Shown: positions 25,005 to 33,267, counted from the stretch's first letter. The stretch: 37,439 bases of DNA from Thermoplasmata archaeon (GCA_023261745.1 JAGDXR010000064.1:1-37439); one strand, 5' to 3'. Numbers and translations: made by a program. Notes: generated by a model from the letters alone, not told the origin.

Positions 25005-25236
25005 TTATTTCACCCTTTTTTAAATGATATAAAACAACCGGATTCTTAGCATTTTCTGGATCCAGAACATCCACCTTTTCTATTTTTAATTCCCTTCTCT
25101 TTTTTCCATAATTACTTCCTAGGAGACAGTAAAATCTTTCCAGGGCGTCATCCTTATCCTTTGCAACTATTTCCTTGTTAATCTGTATATATTTCTTCCC
25201 ATTCTTCATGTATCCCTCAACTCTGTATGAAATCAT
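24994..25236 (-). CDS. rpl18a: Large ribosomal subunit protein L18a (LX, eL20)
   Basis: The protein (80 residues) matches archaeal LX/L18Ae, a single-domain homologue of the eukaryotic eL20 N-terminal part: YRVEGYMKNGKKYIQINKEIVAKDKDDALERFYCLLGS, with the later KRRELKIEKVDVLDPE. A GGAGG Shine-Dalgarno site 8 nt before ATG lies inside the pgk end, and the genes overlap by 4 bases. Its place just before pfdA and ftsY is the usual archaeal arrangement, which supports the call. Confidence 0.93.
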   Translation of the reverse strand: MISYRVEGYMKNGKKYIQINKEIVAKDKDDALERFYCLLGSNYGKKRRELKIEKVDVLDPENAKNPVVLYHLKKGEINGK

Positions 25237-26480
25237 TTTTTATCGCCTCCGGAAAATTTTGCCTTTGATGATTTTAATGCCGCAAGACCCGGCATACTTT
25301 CTCCCGATAAGAAACTTATAAGCGCACCTCCACCTGTGCTCACATGGGTAAACCTCTTTTCAATATCAAGCTTTGATATCACGGAAATCGTGTGACCACC
25401 TCCGGCTACTTTAAATGCCTGGGTTTCTGCCACAGTTTTGAATATTTCGACCGTTCCGAGTGAAAAGTCAGGAATTTCGTATACTCCCATCGGACCGTTT
25501 AATATAATTGATTTAGCATTTTCAATTTCCTTTCTGAAAATTTCGATTGTGTTCATTCCTATGTCAAATATTGGATATTCTATCGGCAACTCATCTATAT
25601 TAACTTCATACCTTTTGTTTTCTTTATTTATCGCAAAATCTACTGGAAGAATTATCATGTCAGCATACCTTTCATAAATTTCCTTTGATAGATTTACGAG
25701 ATTTTCATAATCAGGCAATTCCTTCTTCAGAAAATCTATGTTGATTTTACCAATATTGATACCCTTTGCAACTAGAATTAAATTTGCAACCAGACCCCCC
25801 GCTATTAATTTATCCACTGTGCCCTTTTCAAAAAAGTTCTTTGCTACCTTAAGAGAATCATCCACCTTTGCACCCGCAAGGATAGCTAGTTTTGGTCTGG
25901 TATTATCATTCAGAAATTTTGATAACATTGATATTTCTTTATCCATTAAAAGCCCTGCAACATTTGGGATATCTTCTGAAAAGCCGACAAGCGTGGTCTG
26001 TGGCCTGTGAATCGCAGCAAATGCATCATTTATAAAGTAATCAAATAGCGGTGAGAGTTTTTTTACGATGTGTGACTTCCTCTGGATACTTATGGGTTCC
26101 TCAGCAAGAACGACATCTTCTGAGTAAAAACGTGTATTTTCAAGTAATAATATTTCCCCATCTTTCATTTTTCTGATCTTTTCGATAACAAAATTTTCAA
26201 AAAGACCATCAACGTATTCCACCGGCCTTCTAAGAAGCCTTGACAGAACATCTGCATGATTTTTTGTAGTTGTAAAGTCCTTTTTACCTGGTCTGCTTTG
26301 ATGGGCCAGTATGACCACCTTGGCACCGGATAATCTTTTAATTGTATCCAGATGGGCAAGAAACCTGGAAACATCGGTTATTTCACCTGTTTCAGTATTA
26401 ATTGGAGAATTTAAATCCAATCTTAATAAAACCCTTTTACCGGAAAAATCAAAATCTTCCATAGTAAAATAATCTTTCAT
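25233..26480 (-). CDS. pgk: Phosphoglycerate kinase
   Basis: The enzyme (415 residues) transfers phosphate between 1,3-bisphosphoglycerate and ADP in glycolysis/gluconeogenesis. Conserved parts are VLLRLDLNSPI near the N-terminus, ILLENTRFYSEDV, the hinge ILNGPMGVYE and the C-terminal AGGGHT and STGGGA blocks that bind nucleotide. The archaeal form ends with a lysine-rich tail. It is first in the operon with rpl18a, pfdA and ftsY, a mix of metabolism and translation genes. Its promoter lies in the AT-rich gap upstream. Confidence 0.96.
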   Translation of the reverse strand: MKDYFTMEDFDFSGKRVLLRLDLNSPINTETGEITDVSRFLAHLDTIKRLSGAKVVILAHQSRPGKKDFTTTKNHADVLSRLLRRPVEYVDGLFENFVIEKIRKMKDGEILLLENTRFYSEDVVLAEEPISIQRKSHIVKKLSPLFDYFINDAFAAIHRPQTTLVGFSEDIPNVAGLLMDKEISMLSKFLNDNTRPKLAILAGAKVDDSLKVAKNFFEKGTVDKLIAGGLVANLILVAKGINIGKINIDFLKKELPDYENLVNLSKEIYERYADMIILPVDFAINKENKRYEVNIDELPIEYPIFDIGMNTIEIFRKEIENAKSIILNGPMGVYEIPDFSLGTVEIFKTVAETQAFKVAGGGHTISVISKLDIEKRFTHVSTGGGALISFLSGESMPGLAALKSSKAKFSGGDKK

Positions 26481-27120
26481 GATTAGAGAAATTGCAATAT
26501 CATTAAAATTTTTTTCTTTTTTAATATTTTATTGTGTAATAATTATATAATAAAATATTTCCATTTACTTTTATATTTTTGTCTTTAGCTTAATAATCTT
26601 TTTTCCTTTAACTTTTACTATTAAAAATATTAAGGACAATGATGCTAAATCAATAATCACTGCAATTACACATCCTCCATAACAAACTATTTGAATTTGA
26701 TATAATTGTCAAGGAAGTCTTTGATCTAAAAGTTAGTAATTTGTTTATATTCTCCCATTAAAAGTAATAGTTATTGATGATGTTTAAAATGTATCAGTTA
26801 TTCCTTCCTGAGACCTGGAGACCGTCTCTCTCCTCATGAATGGATTTTCATTTAAATGCAACGATTGCCTTTTTGAGTTTACTTTGACATGTGAACTGAT
26901 ATTCATTATCGCTTTTGGAAAATATTCCATATCATTTCTGTAGAGGTTTAATGAATATATCCATTCTCATTGCTGGGAACATTCTTTCGAATAAATGTTT
27001 ATAAGGATTTAGATTTGTTCCATAAAATGGGAATCAATTTCAGGATAACATTTTTAATCAAACTTTTAAAAATATTTATATATTAGAAGTATATAAATAA
27101 TATATATAGGGTGTTGAGGG
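26481..27120. other. 640-base gap with decayed reading frames, promoters of both flanking genes
   Basis: No intact gene is seen. On the minus strand, a 45-codon frame at 26571-26708 encodes one hydrophobic helix (CVIAVIIDLASLSLIFLIV) and a lysine-rich tail but has no ATG, so it may be the tail of a lost membrane protein. A second minus-strand frame, 26848-27033, reads through except for one TGA and looks like a relic. Promoter elements for the plus-strand gene at 27121 are several TATA-like runs between 27068 and 27110; the best is about 27090-27100, some 25 nt before ATG. Confidence 0.5.
26848..27033 (-). pseudogene. Possible gene relic with one in-frame stop
   Basis: The frame encodes 33 residues containing YGTNLNPYKHLFERMFPAM, then a TGA at 26932-26934, then 27 residues ending KKAIVAFK and a second TGA. 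The composition is protein-like and could be the remnant of a transposase or other accessory gene, but I do not recognise the family. No start codon or partner frame is clear. Confidence 0.25.
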
Positions 27121-27417
27121 ATGGTTGAAAAATTTCAGGAACCGCTTGTACTACCAAACTTTATTTATAAGATATGGTTTACAAGGATTAAGGATAAACT
27201 GGATGTTGAAATTGATTATGACATACTTCAAATTTTGATTAAGACATATTACACAAGAAGTACATGGAAATGGCAGAGAGCATATAATAACATCAAAAAG
27301 ATATTCAACAAGAAGGGGTTTAATGACCGACAATCAGAGGAATATACAAAGATGATAATCAGGATATTTGATAATTATGGAACAAAATACCGAACAGATG
27401 AAATTGAGGAAATATGA
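27121..27417 (+). CDS. Small protein of 98 residues, unknown function
   Basis: The protein is not recognised. It is rich in aromatic and basic residues (KIWFTRIKDKL, TWKWQRAYNNIKKIFNKKGF), suggesting a helical nucleic-acid-binding protein, but no known motif is present. A TATA-like run about 25 bases upstream and the lack of a properly spaced Shine-Dalgarno site point to a leaderless transcript beginning at ATG 27121. It overlaps the following methyltransferase gene by about 41 bases and is the first gene of the RNA-related cluster. Confidence 0.65.
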   Translation: MVEKFQEPLVLPNFIYKIWFTRIKDKLDVEIDYDILQILIKTYYTRSTWKWQRAYNNIKKIFNKKGFNDRQSEEYTKMIIRIFDNYGTKYRTDEIEEI

Positions 27418-28006
27418 ATTAATAAAAGTACTGTCAAATTTGGAAAATCAAAATAAAAGAAATGTTTATTTTGAACAGTATTCAACGGATGTTGATATTG
27501 CTGTAGATATTCTTTATACGGCATTTAAAGACATAGTTGGCAGGGATGTTGCGGATTTTGGTTGTGGTAACGGGATATTTTCCATAGGTCTATCCATTAT
27601 GAATGCCAAAAAAGTTTACTGTGTTGAGATGAATAACATTATAGAAATAGCCAGAAAGAATGCAAATAATTTAAATTTACAGAACATTGAATTCCTGAAA
27701 ATTGATGTAGAAAAATTCGATTTAAATGTTGACACCGTAATAATGAATCCACCTTTTGGATACAGAAACAGGGGTCTGGATATGAAATTTTTCAATTCGG
27801 CTATGAAAAATTCAGACAACATATACTTTCTGTATACTTCAAGGGGAGAAGATCATCTGAAAAAAGTATTTGGGAATTACATGATGAAAGATTTTTCCAT
27901 TTACAGAATAAAAAATTATAAATTGATGATTCCATTTTCTTATGCATTTCATGAAAAAGTTAAAAAATATATTGATGTATCACTGTATTTGGCGAAGGTG
28001 ATTTGA
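27377..28006 (+). CDS. METTL5-like rRNA adenine N6-methyltransferase
   Basis: This class I methyltransferase (209 residues) has SAM motif DFGCGNGIFSIG (about 60-71) and catalytic NPPFG (124-128), preceded by FEQYSTDVDIAVDIL. This combination marks the archaeal and eukaryotic METTL5 family, which makes N6-methyladenosine in small-subunit rRNA. Eukaryotic METTL5 needs the partner TRMT112; none is seen here. Possible starts are TTG 27368, ATG 27377 and ATG 27398; I use 27377, but 27398 fits the family just as well. All overlap the preceding gene, indicating coupled translation. The Csl4 gene follows without a gap. Confidence 0.87.
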   Translation: MEQNTEQMKLRKYELIKVLSNLENQNKRNVYFEQYSTDVDIAVDILYTAFKDIVGRDVADFGCGNGIFSIGLSIMNAKKVYCVEMNNIIEIARKNANNLNLQNIEFLKIDVEKFDLNVDTVIMNPPFGYRNRGLDMKFFNSAMKNSDNIYFLYTSRGEDHLKKVFGNYMMKDFSIYRIKNYKLMIPFSYAFHEKVKKYIDVSLYLAKVI

Positions 28007-28636
28007 GTGGAAGGAAAGTTTGTTGTGCCAGGGGAATACATTGGAAACATAGAGGAATACATACCGGGTCATAATGTAATGGAAGAAAATGGAAAACTGT
28101 ATTCCAAAGTTGTTGGAATTGCAAAAATAGACAAGGAAAATATGACAGTCAGCATTAGGCCACTGAATCCAGTACCTGAACTGAAGCCAAGGCAGATTGT
28201 TTATGGTGTGGTGAATGAGCTATATTCTGATTTTGTGCTGGTATCCGTCATGTGGATTGAAAACGAAAGAAGACAGATAGTAGGTTCAAAACAGGATGGG
28301 GTTATTCACATATCCAAGGTTTCACAGGATTATGTTGAAGATATAGGAAAAATGTTCAGAATAGGGGATATAGTAAGGGCAAGGGTAATAAAATCAAAAC
28401 CATCCCTTCATTTATCTACATCAGAACCGGAACTTGGTGTTATAAAAGCATTATGTATGAAATGCAGAAGTCCATTAATAAGAAAAGAAAAGGTTCTTTA
28501 CTGCGAGAAGTGCAATAGAATAGAAACCAGGAAGATATCAACATTATATGGAAATATTAAAATAAAACTTTTAGATAGAGATAATGGAGAGAAAAAGGAT
28601 GAACAGAAAGAACAGGGAACTGGAAAGAATCAATGA
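28007..28636 (+). CDS. csl4: Exosome RNA-binding subunit Csl4
   Basis: The protein (209 residues) has the Csl4 layout: an N-terminal domain beginning FVVPGEYIGNIEEYIPG, a central S1 RNA-binding domain (about 60-140; GVIHISKVSQDYVEDIGKMFRIGDIVRARVI) and a C-terminal zinc ribbon with two CxxC pairs (CMKCRS and CEKCNR). It caps the Rrp41-Rrp42 exosome ring and guides RNA for degradation or tailing. The start is GTG at 28007, directly after the methyltransferase stop, with AAGGTGAT about 4-7 nt upstream as the Shine-Dalgarno site. The lysine-rich C-terminal tail overlaps a small gene in another frame. Confidence 0.94.
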   Translation: MEGKFVVPGEYIGNIEEYIPGHNVMEENGKLYSKVVGIAKIDKENMTVSIRPLNPVPELKPRQIVYGVVNELYSDFVLVSVMWIENERRQIVGSKQDGVIHISKVSQDYVEDIGKMFRIGDIVRARVIKSKPSLHLSTSEPELGVIKALCMKCRSPLIRKEKVLYCEKCNRIETRKISTLYGNIKIKLLDRDNGEKKDEQKEQGTGKNQ

Positions 28637-28754
28637 AGAAATTAAAAGGTTGAGAGAAGAGTTGGATGAAGTAAAAACCATGATGTATGGATTGGTACAG
28701 ATGGTATTTGATGATGACGAAGATGATGATAAGAATGTTTATCCAAATACGTGA
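28599..28754 (+). CDS. Small coiled-coil protein of 51 residues with acidic tail
   Basis: A short frame starts inside the end of csl4 (38-base overlap) and ends 10 bases before the LSm gene. The product begins MNRKNRELERINEEIKRLREELDEV, a clean heptad-type coiled coil, and ends with a run of aspartates (FDDDEDDDKN). ATG 28599 is preceded by GGAG at 28586-28589; an earlier in-frame ATG at 28584 is possible. Continuous overlap with the neighbours and the regular heptads make it a likely real gene. The function is unknown; it may pair with the coiled-coil protein two genes downstream. Confidence 0.65.
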   Translation: MNRKNRELERINEEIKRLREELDEVKTMMYGLVQMVFDDDEDDDKNVYPNT

Positions 28755-28764
28755 GGTGAATTAA

Positions 28765-28980
28765 ATGGCAATGCCAATGAAGGTTATTGAGGATATGTTA
28801 AATAAAAGAATATCAATTCTGATGAAAGACAACAGGGTACTTGAAGGAGTCCTTGTGGGGTATGATGAATACATGAATATAATAATCAAGGAAACCGAAG
28901 AAAAGATGAATGATTCCATTAAAAAACTTGGTCTTGTTGTTGTTAGAGGTAGCAATATCCTGAGAATTGCAACTGTGTGA
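28765..28980 (+). CDS. LSm/Sm-like archaeal protein
   Basis: The small protein (71 residues) has the Sm fold: Sm1 with KRISILMKDNRVLEGVLVGYDEYMNIII and Sm2 with LGLVVVRGSNILRI. Archaeal Sm proteins form heptameric rings that bind U-rich RNA and help RNA turnover and tRNA processing. AGGTGA at about 28754-28759, sharing its A with the stop of the preceding small gene, sits 5 nt before the ATG. The stop overlaps the start region of the next gene. Its place beside csl4 links it to RNA decay. Confidence 0.94.
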   Translation: MAMPMKVIEDMLNKRISILMKDNRVLEGVLVGYDEYMNIIIKETEEKMNDSIKKLGLVVVRGSNILRIATV

Positions 28981-28982
28981 AT

Positions 28983-31058
28983 ATGGTAAGATGTAAGGAT
29001 TGTGGCGGAGAGATTGACGAGAATACTTTCATTTGCAAGAAATGTGGAAGAAAATATACAAGAGAGGAATATGAGGAATTACTGGCTAAAGAAATTCTAA
29101 ATCAATTTTTTGATGAAAACAGTATAAACATAATAGACAATATAAATAAAAACATAATGGAATTGGAAGATTCAATTTCTAAAAGTAATGAAAATATCAC
29201 AGATTCATTGCAGGATCTGGATATTGATATAAAATCGATGAATTTTGAAGAGGCTCAGAAAAAGATAAATGAAAAAAATGAAATTTTGAAAAGGAACATA
29301 GAGGATTTGAAAAAAAGGTCACAGGATCTGGAAAACATTAAAAAAGAAATGAATTTTACGTTTAAAAACATACTTGATAAAATTGCCATGGTACTTGATC
29401 TTAAAAATGCCAACAATATCATAAAGGTTCTGTTGGATTATTCAGACAGGATCGCAAATTTAAACAATAAAATAAATGAACTCAATAAGGAATTAATAAA
29501 ATTAAAATCCATTTTTGAACAGATAATGAAGGAATTGAATTCAAATTCAATGGAAGAGATACCTCAGAAAATATTGGAACTAAAAAGAGAGAATAACATT
29601 TTAAAACTTGAAATTGAATCTCTGGAGAATAGATTGAAAGTTCAAAAGGATATTTGGGAGGACTGGGTAAAGAATCAGGAAGAAAAGATAGGAAAGGTAG
29701 CCGATGAGGAATCAAGGTTAAAGGAGATGGAAGTTGAACTTGAAAAAACCTCAAAGGAACTTTCACTGAAGGAACAGGAATTAAAAAATTTGTATAGCAT
29801 GAATAATGGTACTGTTTCAACACTTGAACTGGAATCACTGAAGCAGGAAAATGAATCTTTAAAAAATGAAGTTTCAAGATTAATGAATCTGGTAAACGCA
29901 CTTGCCGAAGGGAGCAAGTCAAAGGATGAAATAATAAAATCCAGTGAATTTGAAAAAATAAAGGCAGAAAACGAGCATTTGAAAACACAGATGGCCGCCA
30001 TGGAACAAGCCATGAACGATCTTAAGAAAACTCTAAAATTCAAGGATGAAGAATTTGCAAGAAGGGAACAGGATTTACAGTACAGGGAAAAGAAGATGCA
30101 GGAACAGATTAAGCAGCTGGAATCGCAAAAACTGGAACTGGAGGAACTGAAAAAATTGGAGGCTGAACATAAAATACAGGATCTGGCTGAATTAATAAAG
30201 CAGAAAGAACAGGAACTTAAGGTAAAGGAAAAATATCTTAGGGAAATGGAAGCCGAGCTGGAGGCAAAGGAAAAAGGTTTAATAGACAAGGAACTGGCCA
30301 TGGCACAGGAAGAGGTCTCCACTGAAATAAAGGAAGAGAAAATTAAAACGGGTACAAGGAGGCTGGATGATCTTTTATATGGAGGATTCCCCATAGGTTC
30401 GAACATAATTATCTATGGTCCTGCATATACTGGAAAGGAAGTACTGATCTATTCTTTCCTTGCCGAGGGTATTAGAAAGGGTGTACCTGCAATTATTATA
30501 CTAATAGACAAAACAGTAGACATATTTGAAAAAGAGATTAAGTTTATTTTACCTGCATGGGATTCATTTATCGAAAAGGGGTTTGTAAAATATATTGATG
30601 CATATTCCAAATCCATAGGTGAAAAGACTGAGAGAAAAGATGTTGTATACGTTGATTCACAGACAGATTTGCAGAAGATTTCCGAAATTGTTGATAATCT
30701 GGCATCTGAGATTAAAAAGAATTACAAATATTACAGGCTTGCATTCATAAGCATTTCAACTGTTCTCACATTTGCTGAAGCGCAAACAGTTGTTAGATTT
30801 TTACAGCCTTTTACAACGAAAAGAAAAAAGGAGAATGCGGTAAGTTTATATCTTCTTGAAAAGGGTCTCCATGAGGAAAACACCATACAGATGGTATCTT
30901 ATTTGATGGACGGCATGATAGAATTCAAGATAGAGGGGGGTAAGGTATATCTGCAGGTTAAGGGTATAACGGAAGTTCAGAGCAGGGCTTGGATAGAGGT
31001 TACACCATCCAACAGTGGCCTTATAATAGGTTCATTCACGTTGGGACATATAAGATGA
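28983..31058 (+). CDS. Zinc-ribbon, coiled-coil, KaiC/RecA-fold protein with damaged Walker motifs
   Basis: This large protein (about 691 residues) has three parts. Residues 1-25 form a four-cysteine zinc ribbon (CKDCGG and CKKCGR). Residues about 40-455 are an almost unbroken coiled coil rich in E, K, L and Q. Residues about 460-690 resemble the KaiC/RadA-like RecA fold: TGTRRLDDLLYGGFPIGSNIIIYG. The Walker A loop reads GPAYTGKE (479-486), with glutamate instead of the required threonine or serine, and the Walker B strand reads AFISIST (587-593) where KaiC proteins have an aspartate-serine pair. ATP hydrolysis is therefore doubtful. It may be a scaffold or filament organiser. ATG 28983 is used; GTG 28977 is possible. 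It overlaps the THUMP gene by 4 bases. Confidence 0.8.
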   Translation: MVRCKDCGGEIDENTFICKKCGRKYTREEYEELLAKEILNQFFDENSINIIDNINKNIMELEDSISKSNENITDSLQDLDIDIKSMNFEEAQKKINEKNEILKRNIEDLKKRSQDLENIKKEMNFTFKNILDKIAMVLDLKNANNIIKVLLDYSDRIANLNNKINELNKELIKLKSIFEQIMKELNSNSMEEIPQKILELKRENNILKLEIESLENRLKVQKDIWEDWVKNQEEKIGKVADEESRLKEMEVELEKTSKELSLKEQELKNLYSMNNGTVSTLELESLKQENESLKNEVSRLMNLVNALAEGSKSKDEIIKSSEFEKIKAENEHLKTQMAAMEQAMNDLKKTLKFKDEEFARREQDLQYREKKMQEQIKQLESQKLELEELKKLEAEHKIQDLAELIKQKEQELKVKEKYLREMEAELEAKEKGLIDKELAMAQEEVSTEIKEEKIKTGTRRLDDLLYGGFPIGSNIIIYGPAYTGKEVLIYSFLAEGIRKGVPAIIILIDKTVDIFEKEIKFILPAWDSFIEKGFVKYIDAYSKSIGEKTERKDVVYVDSQTDLQKISEIVDNLASEIKKNYKYYRLAFISISTVLTFAEAQTVVRFLQPFTTKRKKENAVSLYLLEKGLHEENTIQMVSYLMDGMIEFKIEGGKVYLQVKGITEVQSRAWIEVTPSNSGLIIGSFTLGHIR

Positions 31059-31465
31059 TCAAAACCGCATATTATTTGAAATTAAGAGATACCTGGATGA
31101 TAAAAAATTTTATTTTAAAGCTGAGGCAAAGAAATATAGAATTCATTTATTTTATAGAAAACAATACCGTGGCAATTTATACTGAAAAAGATCTTGATAA
31201 CATTGATAAAATAAGGAAAATATATTTTTTTGATGATTTTAAGGATTTGGGAGATTTTTTTGAAAATTTCAGAGATATTACATTTGCTGTCAGATCGAAA
31301 TTCAGATCAAACATGATAAATCCAATGGTGGGGGAGATAATAATCAAAAGAAACGAGCATGTTAAGGTTGATCTGAAAAGTCCAGATATCACAGTTGTTA
31401 TATCGAAATTTAGAGGAAAAAATTTTTTTTATCTGGAACATAATGATGTTCATGGATCTCAATGA
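31055..31465 (+). CDS. Stand-alone THUMP-domain protein
   Basis: The protein (136 residues) ends in a clear THUMP RNA-binding domain: TFAVRSKFRSN (76-86), then VKVDLKSPDITVVI (103-116), the strand-turn-strand pattern VDLxxPD of this family, then FFYLE. The N-terminal half lacks a catalytic domain, so it resembles Tan1/THUMPD1-type adaptors that bring tRNA to an acetyltransferase rather than ThiI or Trm enzymes. This link is inferred from domain content only. The start ATG overlaps the preceding TGA (ATGA) and its end overlaps the next gene by 23 bases, so translation is coupled through the cluster. Confidence 0.78.
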   Translation: MIKTAYYLKLRDTWMIKNFILKLRQRNIEFIYFIENNTVAIYTEKDLDNIDKIRKIYFFDDFKDLGDFFENFRDITFAVRSKFRSNMINPMVGEIIIKRNEHVKVDLKSPDITVVISKFRGKNFFYLEHNDVHGSQ

Positions 31466-32171
31466 CATATTGAATGATAACATTCACGGTTCCGAATTTC
31501 TTGCACATAATCTAATTGATATTCTGATGAATTCAGTTGATGGAAATTACGATTTTGAAAAACTGATTGAAAAAAAGGGCATGATGGGTGAAATTCTCAA
31601 TATTATATATTTATACAGATATTATGGCAAGGATCTGTTAAGTATATTTAGAAATAGATTGAAAATTTCTAAAGATTTAATAAGGATGAATTCAGAAAAT
31701 ATTCTAAAAAATAAGAAAATAGGTGTTATAAGCTATTCTTCAACGGTTTTTTATGCGATTTTAAACAGTAAAATAAAATACGTCAATGTACTTGAATCAA
31801 ATCCGGGAGGAGAGGGAAAACATTTTTTCAATGATATTAAGGATAAAATAGATGCGAATCTTTTCAGGGACAGTGATTTAGAAGAACTGGTAAAGGATTC
31901 TGATATTCTCATCTCGGGTCTGGACATATTCAATAGAAGATATTTTGCCAATAAAATATTAACTTATGAATTTTTTAAAACTAGCAGGAATTTCAGAAAG
32001 ATGAACATCGTTTTAACGAGCACGCTGAAATATTTTCCATGGAATGTTAAATTGAATGACCTTTATGAATGGATTCAATGGAAGGATATTGATTTTCTGA
32101 TAACAGAAAAGGGAATATTTTCATCCTCTTCTATTTCCATGTTTTGCAGGATTTCTTGGCCTCCCGTATAA
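31443..32171 (+). CDS. Divergent eIF2B alpha-like (aIF2B family) protein
   Basis: The protein (242 residues) resembles the C-terminal Rossmann-like half of eIF2B-alpha/aIF2B and ribose-1,5-bisphosphate isomerases: GVISYSSTVFYAIL, VNVLESNPGGEGK and SDILISGLDIF (153-163), then YFANKILTYEFF, where the family has the aspartate and NKIGTY blocks. The family usually has about 300 residues; here the N-terminal helical part is short and the overall match is weak. It may have lost enzyme activity. Start ATG 31443 is the first of three close ATGs (31446 and 31452 follow). The last 51 bases overlap the convergent Toprim gene. Confidence 0.65.
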   Translation: MMFMDLNDILNDNIHGSEFLAHNLIDILMNSVDGNYDFEKLIEKKGMMGEILNIIYLYRYYGKDLLSIFRNRLKISKDLIRMNSENILKNKKIGVISYSSTVFYAILNSKIKYVNVLESNPGGEGKHFFNDIKDKIDANLFRDSDLEELVKDSDILISGLDIFNRRYFANKILTYEFFKTSRNFRKMNIVLTSTLKYFPWNVKLNDLYEWIQWKDIDFLITEKGIFSSSSISMFCRISWPPV

Positions 32172-32549
32172 AAGTTCAGTTTCTGCCCTTCTGTAATATG
32201 AATTCAATTCTTCTACCGATCTTATATTATTTTTCAGGATTTTCATGATAAGATTCCTAAAATCAACGTTGCATTTTATTCCCATTGATTTCATGTTTGT
32301 AATTAAATCATTGAATAGCCTTTTACCCCTCTCGTCCCAGTCTATCATGATTATTATTTCCTTATAGATAGATATTTCCTGTACAAATTCTCCAATATTT
32401 TTACCCTGATTGTATATTATTATTTTACCCTTTAATCCGATTTCCCTCAAAGACAGCATATCCCTTCTGCCTTCAACAAGAACCGGTATATGTTCATTGG
32501 ATTCTTTCAGTGATTCGATTATTTCAATGAAAAATTCTTCACGTCTCAT
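32121..32549 (-). CDS. Small Toprim-domain protein (UPF0292/RNase M5-like)
   Basis: The protein (142 residues) is mainly a Toprim domain. The first acidic motif is VLVEGRRD with E26, and the DxD motif is MIDWDERGK with D70 and D72, the metal-binding residues of small archaeal Toprim proteins of the UPF0292 type and RNase M5. It may cleave or process RNA or DNA; the real substrate is unknown. It overlaps the upstream methyltransferase gene by 4 bases (ATGA-type) and the convergent eIF2B-like gene by 51 bases. Confidence 0.82.
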   Translation of the reverse strand: MRREEFFIEIIESLKESNEHIPVLVEGRRDMLSLREIGLKGKIIIYNQGKNIGEFVQEISIYKEIIIMIDWDERGKRLFNDLITNMKSMGIKCNVDFRNLIMKILKNNIRSVEELNSYYRRAETELLYGRPRNPAKHGNRRG

Positions 32550-33262
32550 AATTCCTTTTCAAGTATGAATATCATTTTGGATGATTCTCCATCCACATAT
32601 CCCGATAGATCGTAATCACCATAAAGATTTTTTATTTCAAAACCGGAATCTTTGAAAATTTGTCTGTATGAATCAAGATCCTCTGGAAAGAGAATTAAAT
32701 CTGCGGATTCCCTTCTGTAATTTCCATTTTCAAATATGTCATATATATATATCAATTTCAATCTTTTCATATCCCTGGAATATTCGGGAATGAAAAACCT
32801 CCATATGTCAAGGTTTTCAGAATATTTATGATCACCGAAATACATGATGAATTCTTCAAGTTCTGGAGGGGGAAGTGTATCAATTATTATGATTCCATCA
32901 TCATTGAGCATTTTATCTGAATTTTTAAGTATATTTTCCTTTTCAAAACTGTCAAAAAGCAATATTGAATTCAGGGGTATTATAACTGTATCGTATTTTT
33001 TATTCAGGACTGTTGACCTGACATCTCCAACATAACATCTTGCACCCTTTTTTGAAGCTTCATCAATCATCCTTTCATTTATATCTATTCCTTCTATTTC
33101 AAAAATTTCTGATAGTGGCACGGTTATCCTTCCAGTCCCGCACATGAGTTCAAGTATATTTCCCCTGCATGTCTTTAAATAAAAATCTATATCCCCCCTG
33201 AAATCCCCGTATAAAAAATCGTAATAGTTTTCCTCTATTTCATATATATTTTTTCTTTGCAT
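32546..33262 (-). CDS. SAM-dependent methyltransferase, class I
   Basis: The protein (238 residues) has the SAM-binding motif NILELMCGTGRITVPL (about 35-50), motif II GIDINERMIDEA and the DTLPPPELEE region after motif IV. This is the common small-molecule-type (methyltransf_25-like) fold, substrate unknown. Its N-terminus has an aromatic segment YYDFLYGDF typical of the group. It is coupled with the Toprim gene by a 4-base overlap and follows the adenosine-kinase-like gene by 5 bases, giving a three-gene operon. Confidence 0.85.
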   Translation of the reverse strand: MQRKNIYEIEENYYDFLYGDFRGDIDFYLKTCRGNILELMCGTGRITVPLSEIFEIEGIDINERMIDEASKKGARCYVGDVRSTVLNKKYDTVIIPLNSILLFDSFEKENILKNSDKMLNDDGIIIIDTLPPPELEEFIMYFGDHKYSENLDIWRFFIPEYSRDMKRLKLIYIYDIFENGNYRRESADLILFPEDLDSYRQIFKDSGFEIKNLYGDYDLSGYVDGESSKMIFILEKEL

Positions 33263-33267
33263 GATGA

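Noticed and set aside
29675-30406. Long antisense frame of 243 codons inside the coiled-coil gene
   Set aside because: The product is almost all serine, phenylalanine and leucine, as expected when a lysine- and glutamate-rich coiled coil is read backwards. It has no start signal.
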